A stretch of DNA of 64,000 nucleotides from Agrocybe praecox (lineage: Eukaryota > Basidiomycota > Agaricomycetes > Agaricales > Agrocybaceae), in the NCBI GenBank assembly GCA_964017145.1, contig OZ024847.1:2418001-2482000 (forward strand). Reading direction: 5' to 3'. Below, piece after piece: positions 1 through 9,606 of the stretch. Within the stretch, counting starts at the first letter, position 1, and each line of letters begins with the position of its first letter. The notes beneath the pieces were generated by a model. It made no database searches and was not told where the DNA came from. It was given only the letters and a program-made list of their open reading frames with translations. Both the position numbers and the translations under genes were made by a program.

Positions 1-520
1 CACAGTCAGCTCCACATGTAGATGTAATGTGATGAACGGGAAAGAGTCAGGGTTCGTTTCATAATGTAAAGACGGTCGCAGAACATACCTGTTTCGAAAT
101 ATTGATTCAATGCTGAAATGTGCGCAATTGAACCAATAATTAGCCTTCAGTAAGCTTGTGTTAGGGAAAGTTTGAAGATATTTAGCAGGGAACGAGCAAC
201 AGAAGGTAAATTCGATGTAGTTTGATTGAAGATGAATGAAGTCGTCAAACTTGAACTTGAAGAATCAGAATCTCCTTGTTGTGCGACACAGTCAGCACGA
301 CAATCCAACTCAGCGACACAGTCAGCTGAGTTGGCACAGAGCGACACAGTCAGCTCGGTGAGGAGAGAGGGGTACGATGAGAAGGACGACGATGGGTAAC
401 TGGTGGAGGAATGTCGGACCAGGCTAGCAATGAACTCGTTGTGCGACACAGTCAACACGACGATCCAACTCAGCGACACAGTCAGCTGAGTTGGCACCGA
501 GCGACACAGTCAGCTCGATG
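1..520 (-). repeat. Cluster of hairpins with constant cap CGACACAGTCAG
   Basis: Six full copies of the 12-mer start at 284, 314, 342, 444 (last base A), 474 and 502, and a clipped copy lies at 1-9. Each full copy is flanked directly by complementary arms of 7-9 bases that differ between copies. CCAACTCAG and CTGAGTTGG flank 314-325 and 474-485 (9 bp perfect). TTGTTGTG and CACGACAA flank 284-295. TCGTTGTG and CACGACGA flank 444-455. The 342 and 502 copies have 7-bp arms with one mismatch each. The block 284-360 is duplicated at 444-520. The 12-mer can fold further, GAC with GTC around a three-base loop and one bulge. An open reading frame crosses the cluster but has no recognisable domain and looks fortuitous. 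Function unknown. Confidence 0.85.
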
Positions 521-1447
521 AGGAGAGAAGGATGCGTTGATAACAATGGCGATGGGTGACGATGGGTAAGAATGTGGTGCAGGTGTTTGATAAGAAGTGA
601 AATTCGACTTGTAAGTTCATTTCAACTTCGGGCCGATGTTCTTATCTATTCTTATCACATTTTCTAATTTTATCCAGGTTATTTGTTTGCGGTAAATATC
701 CGTGACGCGTGACGTTTGTTGAACGCCAGCTCACACGCTCCTCATTGTTCCCTTCCTACTTCCAACCCTTCCATTTCTTTCTCTTTTTCAATACTTTACA
801 CTGCCCCACTGATTCCTGGTGGAGTCCAGTGGAGTCCACATAGTCCCATAGAGTCCAGTGGATTAGCACACTTTTTTTGCTGGATTCCACTGGAGTCTGG
901 TGGACTCTACTGGACTCCATCCAGAATCCTGTCAAACTTAGTGGAAACTTGCTGTTTGCATATTTTATGCAATGCCACTTATGTTAAAAAAACATAATAT
1001 TCACCAAACACATAAGGATCACACAAAAAACATATGAAAAAGCGAAATTTATTTAAGAAATGCTTAATATACATGATGTTTATATACTTATATTACTTAG
1101 ATAATTATTTTTAATTGAAGATAATGGGGGGATGAGATTATAGAAAGGGGAGCACAGGGAAGAGGAGATGGGAGGGGATATGACAGAAAGAAGGGAAGTG
1201 GGTGGGGAGGAGGAAAGGGATGGGAGGAGGGACAGGGGGCCCAGCTTGTTGACAGAGGCGGTGAGCGAGAACACGGATTGGACGGGGTACTTACCTTGTC
1301 GTCCTAAATGCCCCGCCTTGCCACGTCACGCCCTCGCCGGCCTGGCCCCCAATCCCGCCCCCTCGCGTTCGTCAGCTTGTTCGCTGGGATCCGTCGTCTG
1401 TTTCGCCATGCGCGTCCGTCGTTATCGTCGTCGGCGTTGTCGCCATT

Positions 1448-1682
1448 CAGCCATGTCAGTCACATTCTTATATGAAATGTTGGTAGTTGCCACACTTAGT
1501 GCATATATCCAGAATGGTACCTACCAGGTCTGGCAGTTGCCAGCCCCATCTGTTTCACTGTCCAATATTCCTGACTGGTCATGTGCTGTGACTGGTTGTT
1601 ACTGATTGCATCAAAATCAAAAGCATGACTTTTTGCTTGCCTCTATTTACACATTCAGGGTCCATTGCCACAATTTTATGGC
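1448..1682 (-). mobile_element. Nested partial copy of the hAT-like element found at 57195-58085
   Basis: From 1448 the sequence starts CAGCCATGTCAGTCACATT and then follows the inverted right end of the 57195-58085 element: a TTGGTAG stretch, ATCCAGAATGG, and a GGCAGTTGCCAG motif. It continues inward through the segment corresponding to 57862-57990 (reversed), up to the N run. The far end is not visible because of the gap. It is more diverged than the two arms of the 57195 copy are from each other, so it is an older copy of the same family. Confidence 0.7.
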
Positions 1683-1882
1683 NNNNNNNNNNNNNNNNNN
1701 NNNNNNNNNNNNNNNNNNNNNNNNNNNNNNNNNNNNNNNNNNNNNNNNNNNNNNNNNNNNNNNNNNNNNNNNNNNNNNNNNNNNNNNNNNNNNNNNNNNN
1801 NNNNNNNNNNNNNNNNNNNNNNNNNNNNNNNNNNNNNNNNNNNNNNNNNNNNNNNNNNNNNNNNNNNNNNNNNNNNNNNNNN
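1683..1882. other. Assembly gap of exactly 200 N
   Basis: The run of N is exactly 200 bases long, a typical placeholder, so the true distance is unknown. It lies between a repeat copy and a GTC-rich low-complexity stretch, the kind of sequence that breaks assemblies. Open frames that cross it have no meaning. Confidence 0.98.
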
Positions 1883-2340
1883 GGTGCGCCATTGTGGTTC
1901 GCAGGTTCGTTGTCGGCTGTCGTTGGCGTGTTGTCGTATCGTCGTCGCCGTGGCCATTGGCGTGTCGTCGTTGTCATCGGGTCGCCGTTGTCGTATCGTC
2001 GCCGCCCCGTCCTCGTGTCGTCGTTTATGTCGTCCCGGACGTTGGTGTCGTCGTGTCGTCTTCGTCGTCGTCGTCGCTGCCGTGCGTGTCGTTGCCGTGT
2101 CATCGCCGTGTCGTCGTCGCTGACGTGTGTGTCGTCGCCGTTTCATTGCCATGTCGTCGTTGGCGTCGTCTTCTTCGTCGACTCGTGGTTGTGTCGTTGT
2201 TGTCGGCATCGTTGCTGCCGTCGTCGTCGTTGCCATCGTTGCTGACGTCGTTGCTGACGTTGGCTGGCGTCGTCGCGGGCGTCGTCGTTGGCTTTGCGGC
2301 ATGGTGGGGACGGGATGTGGTGGTGGCGGATGGTGGGTAG
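1883..2340. repeat. Low-complexity GTC/GTT-rich tract
   Basis: Dense, irregular GTCGTC, GTTGTC and GTCGCC triplets run from the gap to about 2330. All three plus-strand frames stay open (Val/Ser/Arg-rich), and so does the minus strand (Asp/Thr/Arg-rich). This is what triplet-repeat sequence does and is not evidence of coding. The stretch 2341-2620 is AT-rich and shows nothing recognisable. Confidence 0.75.
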
Positions 2341-2966
2341 GTGGTGGTAGTGGTTAGGAAGCAGGGAGGCGTTGATGACGCGGCCAGGGCAGTGGGTTGT
2401 GGCTGTGCCGGCAATTTCCGAAGCGGCCCGGAAATCTATTTTGGGAATTTTTACAAAAACTGTCGTTTGTATGTCACACGGACCTCCTAAAATTATGAAA
2501 AAATTACGATAATTCACAATATATTCGAAATATATTTATCAAACATTAAATATGACGTAATATGTTACGATTTTGGCTGAAATGACAAAATAGCCATGAA
2601 AAAATAAAATAAAACATATCCTAGTCCAGATTGAGTCCAGATTGAATCCAGATTGAATCCAGTCCACCATATTCCGGTGCCGAGTCCAGTATGAGCCTCA
2701 GTCCACCCCCAATCCAGGTGGAGTCCGGTACTCGAGCTTGGCTGGGGCTACCAGCCATTTGGAAAAGTGCAAAAAGCACCAGACTCCACTGGACTCCGTC
2801 AGGAATCAGTGGGGCAGTGTAAAGCCCTCCTCTTTTTCCTTGTCTTTCTCGTTTCCCTGTCCTTCTTCTCTTTGCCTTCTCTTTCTCTTGTCTCACCCTC
2901 TACAATTCCGCCCGCCGGTACGCCTTTCCTTCAACCCTAACTTCCAACCACCATCCGGCGCAAAGT

Positions 2967-3056
2967 GGAGGAGCTGACTGTGTCGCTCCTCCCTTCTCCA
3001 GCTGACTGTGTCGCTGGAGAAGAACTTTGCAGGTCTGACTGTGTCGACCTGTAAAG
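2967..3056 (+). repeat. Second hairpin cluster, opposite orientation, constant cap CTGACTGTGTCG
   Basis: Three caps lie at 2974-2985, 3002-3013 and 3035-3046. Their flanking arms are GGAGGAG/CTCCTCC (7 bp), CTTCTCCAG/CTGGAGAAG (9 bp perfect), and CTTTGCAGGT/ACCTGTAAAG (10 positions, one G-T). The caps are identical to each other and are the reverse complement of those at 1-520. The arms have no similarity to one another. The cluster ends about 70 bp before the start codon of the 762-aa gene, so it lies in that gene's promoter or 5' leader. Confidence 0.88.
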
Positions 3057-3127
3057 GCTTTGCAATACTCCAACGCCGTTACACCGCCCAGTCCCTGACG
3101 TTCAGTGGCATTTCTCCAATCAGGATC

Positions 3128-5645
3128 ATGTCGGTTTCTTCAACTGCGACCAATGGTGCGTGTATCCTTTCATTTTGCCCGTTCAATTCACGGATCCATC
3201 GTTTTAGATACCTATGTCGACTGTTATGGAATCACTCGATACAAGAACACCAATCTTCCGAAGTTTACGCTAACTAGCCTCCAAAAATGTACGTTTCATT
3301 GCCCTCTTCATTACTATAACTTGGCTGAATTCTGTCTAGTCACCCTGCGCAGAACGGATGCTCTGGCAATCTGTGAAAGCAGGGGTCTTTCGTTCGGTAT
3401 CCCTGGTCTTCGAAGCTCCCCGTCAGGCCACGATGACAACGGCAACCCGATGCCCACATGCAGGATTATCACTTCGCCGAACGTAGACTGGATCCCAGCC
3501 CTTTCCCAAGTTGAAGATCAAATTTGCATGCACTCTGACGGCCGTTTTCATCTGGCCGACTTCACTCTGTTTCCACAATTCCACCATCCACGACTTCCTC
3601 ACTTGCCGTTCGTGCTGAAGAAACCCGACACAGACGTTTTGAAGGGCCATCCCCATTCCATCATTTGGTACGACCTCAAGTTCCAGGACTTCAAGCCTGA
3701 ACTCGGTTCACCTTCCTCGAAAGTGGGTCGTATTCACCGCGATCTCTGCGCAGACTTCCTCGCCATTCGCAAAAAATTACAGCAGCGAATCAGGGACGAA
3801 ATCGATCTCACCAAGCTTCCGAAGGACGTCCTCGACGCGTTTACGTGCAGCGAGCGCAACATGTTATTCCAATCTGTTGCTCTCGATTGCGCCCCTCAAA
3901 CTTGGATTGACACCTTGCTCACTGTTACCACATTTCAACGCCATTTTCTCGCTACACTCGCTTGGACCGACTACCTCGCTCGTTGGAGGGACCTCCCCAT
4001 TCTCGATAACGACAATCCTCGTCCCGTTAACACGGACCTTGTGGGGTGCATCACTCCAGACGTTGAAGTGGCCATTCACCACCATCTCTTGGGCTGCCCG
4101 GTCTGGCTGATGAGGGCACCAAATGCTATTGCATCTGACATCATCATTGTTTCTTCGACTTATGGGATAATCCCTGAAGGCATCATTTCTGAGCTTGTGC
4201 CAGAGGTGCCTCCCGTCTATGCCGGTCCATTTTGCGAGGAACGTCTCATGGCTTGCCAACATTTGCGACGCAGCGTCAACGTCAATCTCGGACACACCAT
4301 TATTTACCAGGGTACGTGATAAGATTTATTCACTCTTATGGATTTATTTTTACTAATCATACTTGCACAGTTCTTCCTAGCACTATGTCCACTCTTTCTC
4401 GGCCCGCCAGCTCGATTTCCACTATAGTAGGCTCTGCCTCGCAACCGACATCCTCTCTCGCCGCCGTTGTCCCACCTTCTCGAGATAGTGCTTTCTCCAG
4501 CGTACCTGTTCGCCTCGGTGCCCGGCAGTGTAACGACCAGAAGTTCGTCGATCCGGATTCGAAATGGTGTCCTGCCTTAATCGAAACTTGGAAAGATGCC
4601 CTTCGCCACGTCAACAGAAAGGTGACCCTCGTCAATCATCCAAATTTCGATCTTTTTCGCGGTTATGCTGTCTTCGATCCTTATGTTCTGGCCACCAGCA
4701 CGCTTTCCAACAAGCGTACTCTCGTTTACGTGGTTGTCTGGCTTTTTATCCGTGCTCTTTGGCTGCAGCGAACGATGAATCGTCGACCTGGTGACAACAT
4801 ACTTCCCAGTCCTCAAGATTGGAAGATATACTTAGCTGATCGTCTGGGTAACTCGATGGGTTTCTATGACAGACTTGATCTCCGAAATCGTACGTCTGTA
4901 TTTCATTTAATCTATTATTTACCATAATTACTTATGTTTTAATTTTCTATTATTAGGTCACTTCCCTGTAGCACCCACTCCGTCCAAAGCTTCTTCGGTC
5001 GCCACTTCCAGTGCTGCCAACCAGACGGCACCCCAACCTTCACAAACAAATCGCAAGGCGAAAGCAATGGATGCGCTTGATTCGAAATTCGGCCTTACGA
5101 TCGGCAACAACTCTCTTCCCGATGCTGTGTATTGGCGGGGCAAGGTTGTCGTGACGGGCGCAGGTCTGCGTTCAGGTGATGTTGGGATCACTGCCAATCT
5201 TGCTCGTGAAATTGTGTGGGATCTTTTCGAACACAATTTTCGACTTGAACTATTAGCTCTGGACCGTTGTCAGGTGCCTCGAGATGGTCTGACTGCCAAG
5301 TTGTGTGACGATCGAGATGCTCTCGTCACCGATTGTTTCCCAAGGCAAACTTTCGTCTCTGTCGAGTGGCCTACTTCGTCCGGAGGTCTTGGTGCGCGCG
5401 ATTACGCTGACCGAATGGAGTATGTTGAAGCCTTGCGAATTGTCCTTTCGAGTTGGAACGGGCCCAGGGCCCGGCGCCTGAAAGACATGAGGACTTTCAT
5501 ACGCACGGGAATAAACGGAACACGCATCTCATCAACCAAGGAGATGGTGGAGGCTGTCGAACGTGTGGCATACCCCTTCTACTGTCAGTCTTTCTATGAA
5601 TATTTTGGTCGTGCGCCCACTGTCCCACATGTCATGCCCGTGTGA
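3128..5645 (+). CDS. Five-exon gene of unknown function, 762 aa, Agaricomycete-type hypothetical protein
   Basis: Exons are 3128-3155, 3208-3288, 3340-4311, 4371-4889 and 4957-5645. All introns are GT-AG and 51-67 bp long, and the exon lengths sum to exactly 763 codons including the stop. Frame and phase agree at all four junctions, so the model is strong. I recognise no catalytic motif, signal peptide or clear membrane anchor, although a hydrophobic patch (VYVVVWLFIRALWL) lies in exon 4. The middle part has conserved-looking text such as TWIDTLLTVTTFQRHFLATL and GCPVWLMRAP. Exon 4 starts with a Ser/Ala/Pro-rich linker. It resembles, from memory, multi-copy hypothetical proteins of mushroom genomes, but I cannot name a family. 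A longer frame reaches back to 3008 into the hairpins; the start at 3128 is preferred because the extra residues are translated hairpin. Coding is undamaged, unlike many neighbours. Confidence 0.8.
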
Positions 5646-5975
5646 TATGCTTCTCTTCTTTGGTTCTTTGGGTCTTTGGTATGTTTTTGATATATCTTTG
5701 CTTTTATAATCACTTAACTTACTGCTCTCAACCAGCTGCTTTCTTGGTGTCATGCTATTTTAATATATTCCTTATCCCTGTAGTTTGTTTGTGTTTTTTC
5801 GTCTGCCATCGTTATACACAGGGATAATTCGTTTATATTAAACTTTTTTTGTACATGTCATGTTCTTTTTCTCACGCTGTCAATGTCATGTTTTGAACTA
5901 ATTATAGGATGTTCAACATATATAAGTGTGGTTCCAGGAAATTCTTATTCCCTGTTCCTCTTCCCACTCTTCGCT
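5646..5975. other. AT-rich spacer upstream of the KDZ gene
   Basis: No gene is seen. The stretch contains TCATGTTTTGAACTAATTAT near 5886, and a very similar stretch with the same GAACTAATTATAG recurs in direct orientation at about 9398-9410, downstream of the KDZ gene. These may be subterminal motifs of the transposon. No clear terminal inverted repeat was found. Confidence 0.4.
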
Positions 5976-8900
5976 ATGGTCTCATCATTCCGCCGTGTCC
6001 GCGGTAATGCTCAACAAGAATCTCAGTCTGCTGCACAGCCTCCAGCTCCAGTCTTTGTACCTGTTGCTGATGTACCAAAGCAGAGGAGACCTTACAACAC
6101 ACCAGATGCTATTCTTAGTGCACAAGGACTTATTCGTACCCCTTCGGGAATGTTTTCTCAGGTTGTAGCTCCTGGTACTGTGTCTAGTGCGGGAATCTCT
6201 GCAAAAGCTCTGGACCAACCTGTTGTACCTCCCACTTCCGAAACTACTCTTACTGTTGATTCAGAGAAATATCGAAAGAAACAACTCCAATGGCGTCGCT
6301 GGAGCGAGGATATTATTCCAGCATTGTTGGAACCTTATATGGAACTCTTGAATGAGTCATCTAGCCTGCGTAACTTGGAAAGTGTTAGGAGTAACAAAGG
6401 CTGTACCGGTTGCTCCCAAGGCAAAATATTAGAAGTAACTTGTGTTTTTTTTGAACATAAGTTATTTATATATACTATAAGAGTCTACTATTGAATATTT
6501 AATCCACATTGCAGAAATTGAAAAAATAAATCTTTGCACTTGTACTCAACCAGCTTTACAACTTTTATCTCGTGGTTTTTTCCCGTGTGCTCCATTGCTT
6601 CCAACTTTGGCTGTTGATCTTAATGTTTTGAACTTTGCACGCGATCTTTTTGTCAATGCTGCTCCAAATACAACAGCTTGGTGTGAGACACTGGAAGGAT
6701 TTCTTAATGCTCGTAAATTCAAGCTTAAAACCAGGGTATGAATATACTAATATTTGATTAACCTTAATCATTACTAAGTTTATTTTCTCATTTCTTATAA
6801 TATTCAGGATAGCTTGCGCACTAGATTTGGAAATGCCATGCATTGGTATGCAACATTGACAGATACCAAGAATTTGATGATGCGGGATTATCTTGACTCT
6901 ATACGAGGATCTATGTTGAATATCAATGATGATGATCTTCCAGAAAATGGTAATTCCTTCTTCTATCTCATAACATTTATTCTTATGCAATATTAGAGCA
7001 TTATATTCCTCGGTCTGTACATGATTTTACTACTGAAGAACCTCATGAAGGTTGTAAGTTATTTATTCAAATATTTTTCAATTTCCTTATACTTTCATAG
7101 CCAATCAAGTTCCTCCCTTGAATCGGCCAAGTGAATATCTACGAGAACGCTGTCCACTTTGCTTTGGTGGCCAGAATTGGAAAAAACCTGAGGAAGTGTA
7201 AGTTCAAATTTGAATTCAAGAACAAGTTATAAATTTAAATTATCCCAAAGTGTGGATTCAATTGTTTGTTTGGATGCATGTTTCACCCAAAAGCGTCGCA
7301 AATCTCAAACCGATGCTTGGACAGGTCCAAGAGCCCATCCTGAGACTGTTTTTATTGATCCTAAAGAAGCTAAAGCAATGGAGGACTATGTTGAAACAAT
7401 ACGACCGAGCAATAAATCACCAACAAAGAAGTCGAGCCCCAAAAAACCAGTTCAACCAGAGACTGTTGATCAATTTGAGACAGGAATGCGTGTCAGTGCA
7501 GCTATACTTGATGGATGCAATGAGTCATTTGTAGCTGCTGATTCTAAAAGAATCAAAGCTAGTACTTTATTTTTTGCAGATACTGGGCTCATGGCTTTAT
7601 TATGTCGACATGATCGTGTTCTTTGGTTGGTCAATATGACTTCAGCAGGCGAGAAACAGCATTATGCTTTATGTTTGCTGGATAAACTTTTTCAACATGT
7701 TCCTGATTCAATGAAGATTGGAGTTCTGTATGACATTGGATGTCAGTTGCATAGGAGTTGCAACAAATATGGATTTCTTGATGGTGTTTTGGACCGTATT
7801 GTATTTGGAATATCTGTATTTCATGCTTACGGTCATCAATGGCCTTGCCAGCTAATATATCATCCTCGAAAGTGTGAAGGTTTTGGATTAACCGATGGTG
7901 AAGGCTGTGAACGGTTTTGGAGCTCAATTAAGGCTTTAATTCCTTCATGTCGTGTTTCAGGCTATTTTAATCGAATTTATACAATTGATACCAAAGTAAA
8001 ACATCTTGATTCAAAATCACTTCTTGGGTTGGGCCAATGGATGAAGCGCAAATGGAATAATGCAGTCAGTAGAAAGTCTGCCGCTGAAATTATTCTAAAT
8101 GAGGTTTACAATGAAGGATATACAAAGGATATTTTAGCTGAAGAATGGGAAAATCAAATTGTTGAACAAACAAAACCTCTTCAAAAACAATCAAAAAATC
8201 TAGCCAATAAATCAATTGAAGAAATCCTCCTATTAGAGCAACACCTTGAGCAATATACTGCAGAACTGGATAAATTCAATACAATGATTGAAGAAAGTCA
8301 CTATAGTGATGGTCATGATCTTTATAGTGCACAAGAGGCTGTCACTGATATTGAACTTAAATGTCAAAAACTTCAGAAATCAATTTCAAATAAACGTACA
8401 AGATTATATGTTAGTGATAAGGCCAATCTGGCTAAATTGATTGGAAATCAATTTTTACGCATACGAGTCAATGCTTTGGCATTAAAACAAAGAATACGTG
8501 AACGTCTACGCCATAGGAAATTTGAGCTTGAAGTTATGGAACGTGCATATAGAGCAACTGTAAATCGAGCCAAGCTTGAAAAGCATGCTGAGCAGCAAAT
8601 AAGGCGAAAAGAGCCTGGAATTCAAAGTTTGGCAAGAAATTATAACAAACTATGTACTGAGTTAAATCAATTGATTGCAAAATGTAAATGCCCCAAAGGA
8701 GCACGTGCACCATTGCCAATAGAAGTTGAAGGACTTTTTAAACTTGATATTGATGATGATATCTGGCAAGATATTGGATTAACAGCTGAATATGATGATG
8801 AAGTCAATATTCCATTGTGGCTTGGGGATGACTTTGTTCGTAAAGGTATAAAAGCATTGTTGGATGTAAACCGATGTGATGAGGAACAAAGACGATTGGT

Positions 8901-9303
8901 ACAAGAGAAACTATCCATGCAGCAATGGTTGCAAGAGGAATGGTCTTTGATCAATGAAGCTATCAGTATATCCAAGGAGGATCCAAACATTGTTCAACAG
9001 CTTATAGAAAGAAAAAAATATTTGTTACGCATTTGTGCTGTTTGGGAAACTGGAACACGTATAATTCCAAGTAAACAAGCTGATCTTTGGGGTCCAACCA
9101 ATGCTGAAATTGCTGAAGCACGCATATATGAAACAACTGAAAATGTCTTAATTATGGGAATGGATAATGAATATGAAAGTGATAGTGATGCATATGAAAT
9201 GAATTCTGATGATGAAGAAGAGATAAATAATGCTGCATTATTGGATGAGATGGAAATGGATATGTCTCATCTTGGAATAGGTACAGAAAGCGAGTATGAT
9301 TAA
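5976..9303 (+). CDS. KDZ (Kyakuja-Dileera-Zisupton) superfamily transposase with CxC zinc motif
   Basis: Proposed exons are 5976-6434, 6484-6735, 6808-6949, 6997-7053, 7101-7197 and 7251-9303, which sum to 1020 codons. The first junction is the least certain. The start at 5976 opens a basic N-terminal segment (VSSFRRVRGNAQ) that fits this family. The zinc cluster is visible as ERCPLCFGG in exon 5. The catalytic core begins with IVCLDACFTQKR across the exon 5-6 junction, then KIGVLYDIGCQLH, FHAYGHQWPC, and TDGEGCERFWSSIKALIPS, all hallmark KDZ blocks. Later parts are helical and charged, and the last ~50 residues are acidic (EYESDSDAYEMNSDDEEE). It would act in the nucleus to cut and paste its own DNA. 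The 697-residue last exon is unbroken, so the gene may be functional. It is the only recognisable autonomous DNA transposase in the window and does not share ends with the non-autonomous elements. Confidence 0.9.
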
Positions 9304-9606
9304 ATCTGTAGTGTTTGAAATCTGTATTAAGTATGATATATATGAGAAATTCATACTAGGACCCCAAGAACTCCTTTAATAAAGTAATGTTTTGTGTGAA
9401 CTAATTATAGCTAACAGAATGTTTTCAATGACAGAAAAATATTATGAAGTGATATAATATTATTGAAAAAATGTTTTAAAAAGAAATGTTTTGTAGAAAA
9501 TGTTTTGGACCAAAAATGTTTCTAAAAAACATTATCATAGGGTCTCTTGGGTCTATATCCTATCAGGAATTAAATAGTCTAAGAGGTCTTGTCACTGGTT
9601 CACTGA
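9304..9606. repeat. KDZ 3' flank with repeated AATGTTTT motif
   Basis: The octamer AATGTTTT or a one-base variant occurs at 9386, 9418, 9470, 9485, 9499 and 9515, all in the same orientation, within 140 bases. Clustered short repeats near an end are typical of DNA transposons with subterminal transposase sites. The right end of the KDZ element probably lies between 9521 and about 9600. Confidence 0.45.

Larger units (their letters stand above)
794..2824. mobile_element. Non-autonomous DNA transposon-like element with terminal inverted repeats
   Basis: The left end begins CTTTACACTGCCCCACTGAT at 794 and its reverse complement ends at 2824. The match continues about 34 bases with two differences. 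Just inside both ends are many short GGAGTCCAG or GGATTCCA units, in mirrored orientation. If the true terminus is CACTG, the flanks TTTA and TAAA leave a TA on each side, but no longer target duplication is visible. No transposase is seen. The interior holds a nested hAT-like copy, the assembly gap and a GTC-rich low-complexity stretch. The superfamily is not certain; CACTG termini recall CMC/CACTA elements, but that is inference. Confidence 0.7.

Noticed and set aside
147..497. 116-codon minus-strand open frame over the first hairpin cluster
   Set aside because: The translation is mainly the repeated cap read as LTVSL; there is no domain, and the duplicated block explains the open frame.
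1579..2414. Several long frames on both strands around 1.6-2.4 kb
   Set aside because: They cross the 200-N gap or translate GTC-type triplet repeats that stay open in every frame.
1..3056. Hairpin clusters as a CRISPR array or tandem satellite
   Set aside because: This is eukaryotic DNA, the constant part is only 12 bases, spacing is irregular, and each flank is complementary to its partner, which neither class shows.
5976..9303. Terminal inverted repeats of the KDZ element
   Set aside because: Both flanks were compared by eye; only direct motifs were found, so I do not state element borders.
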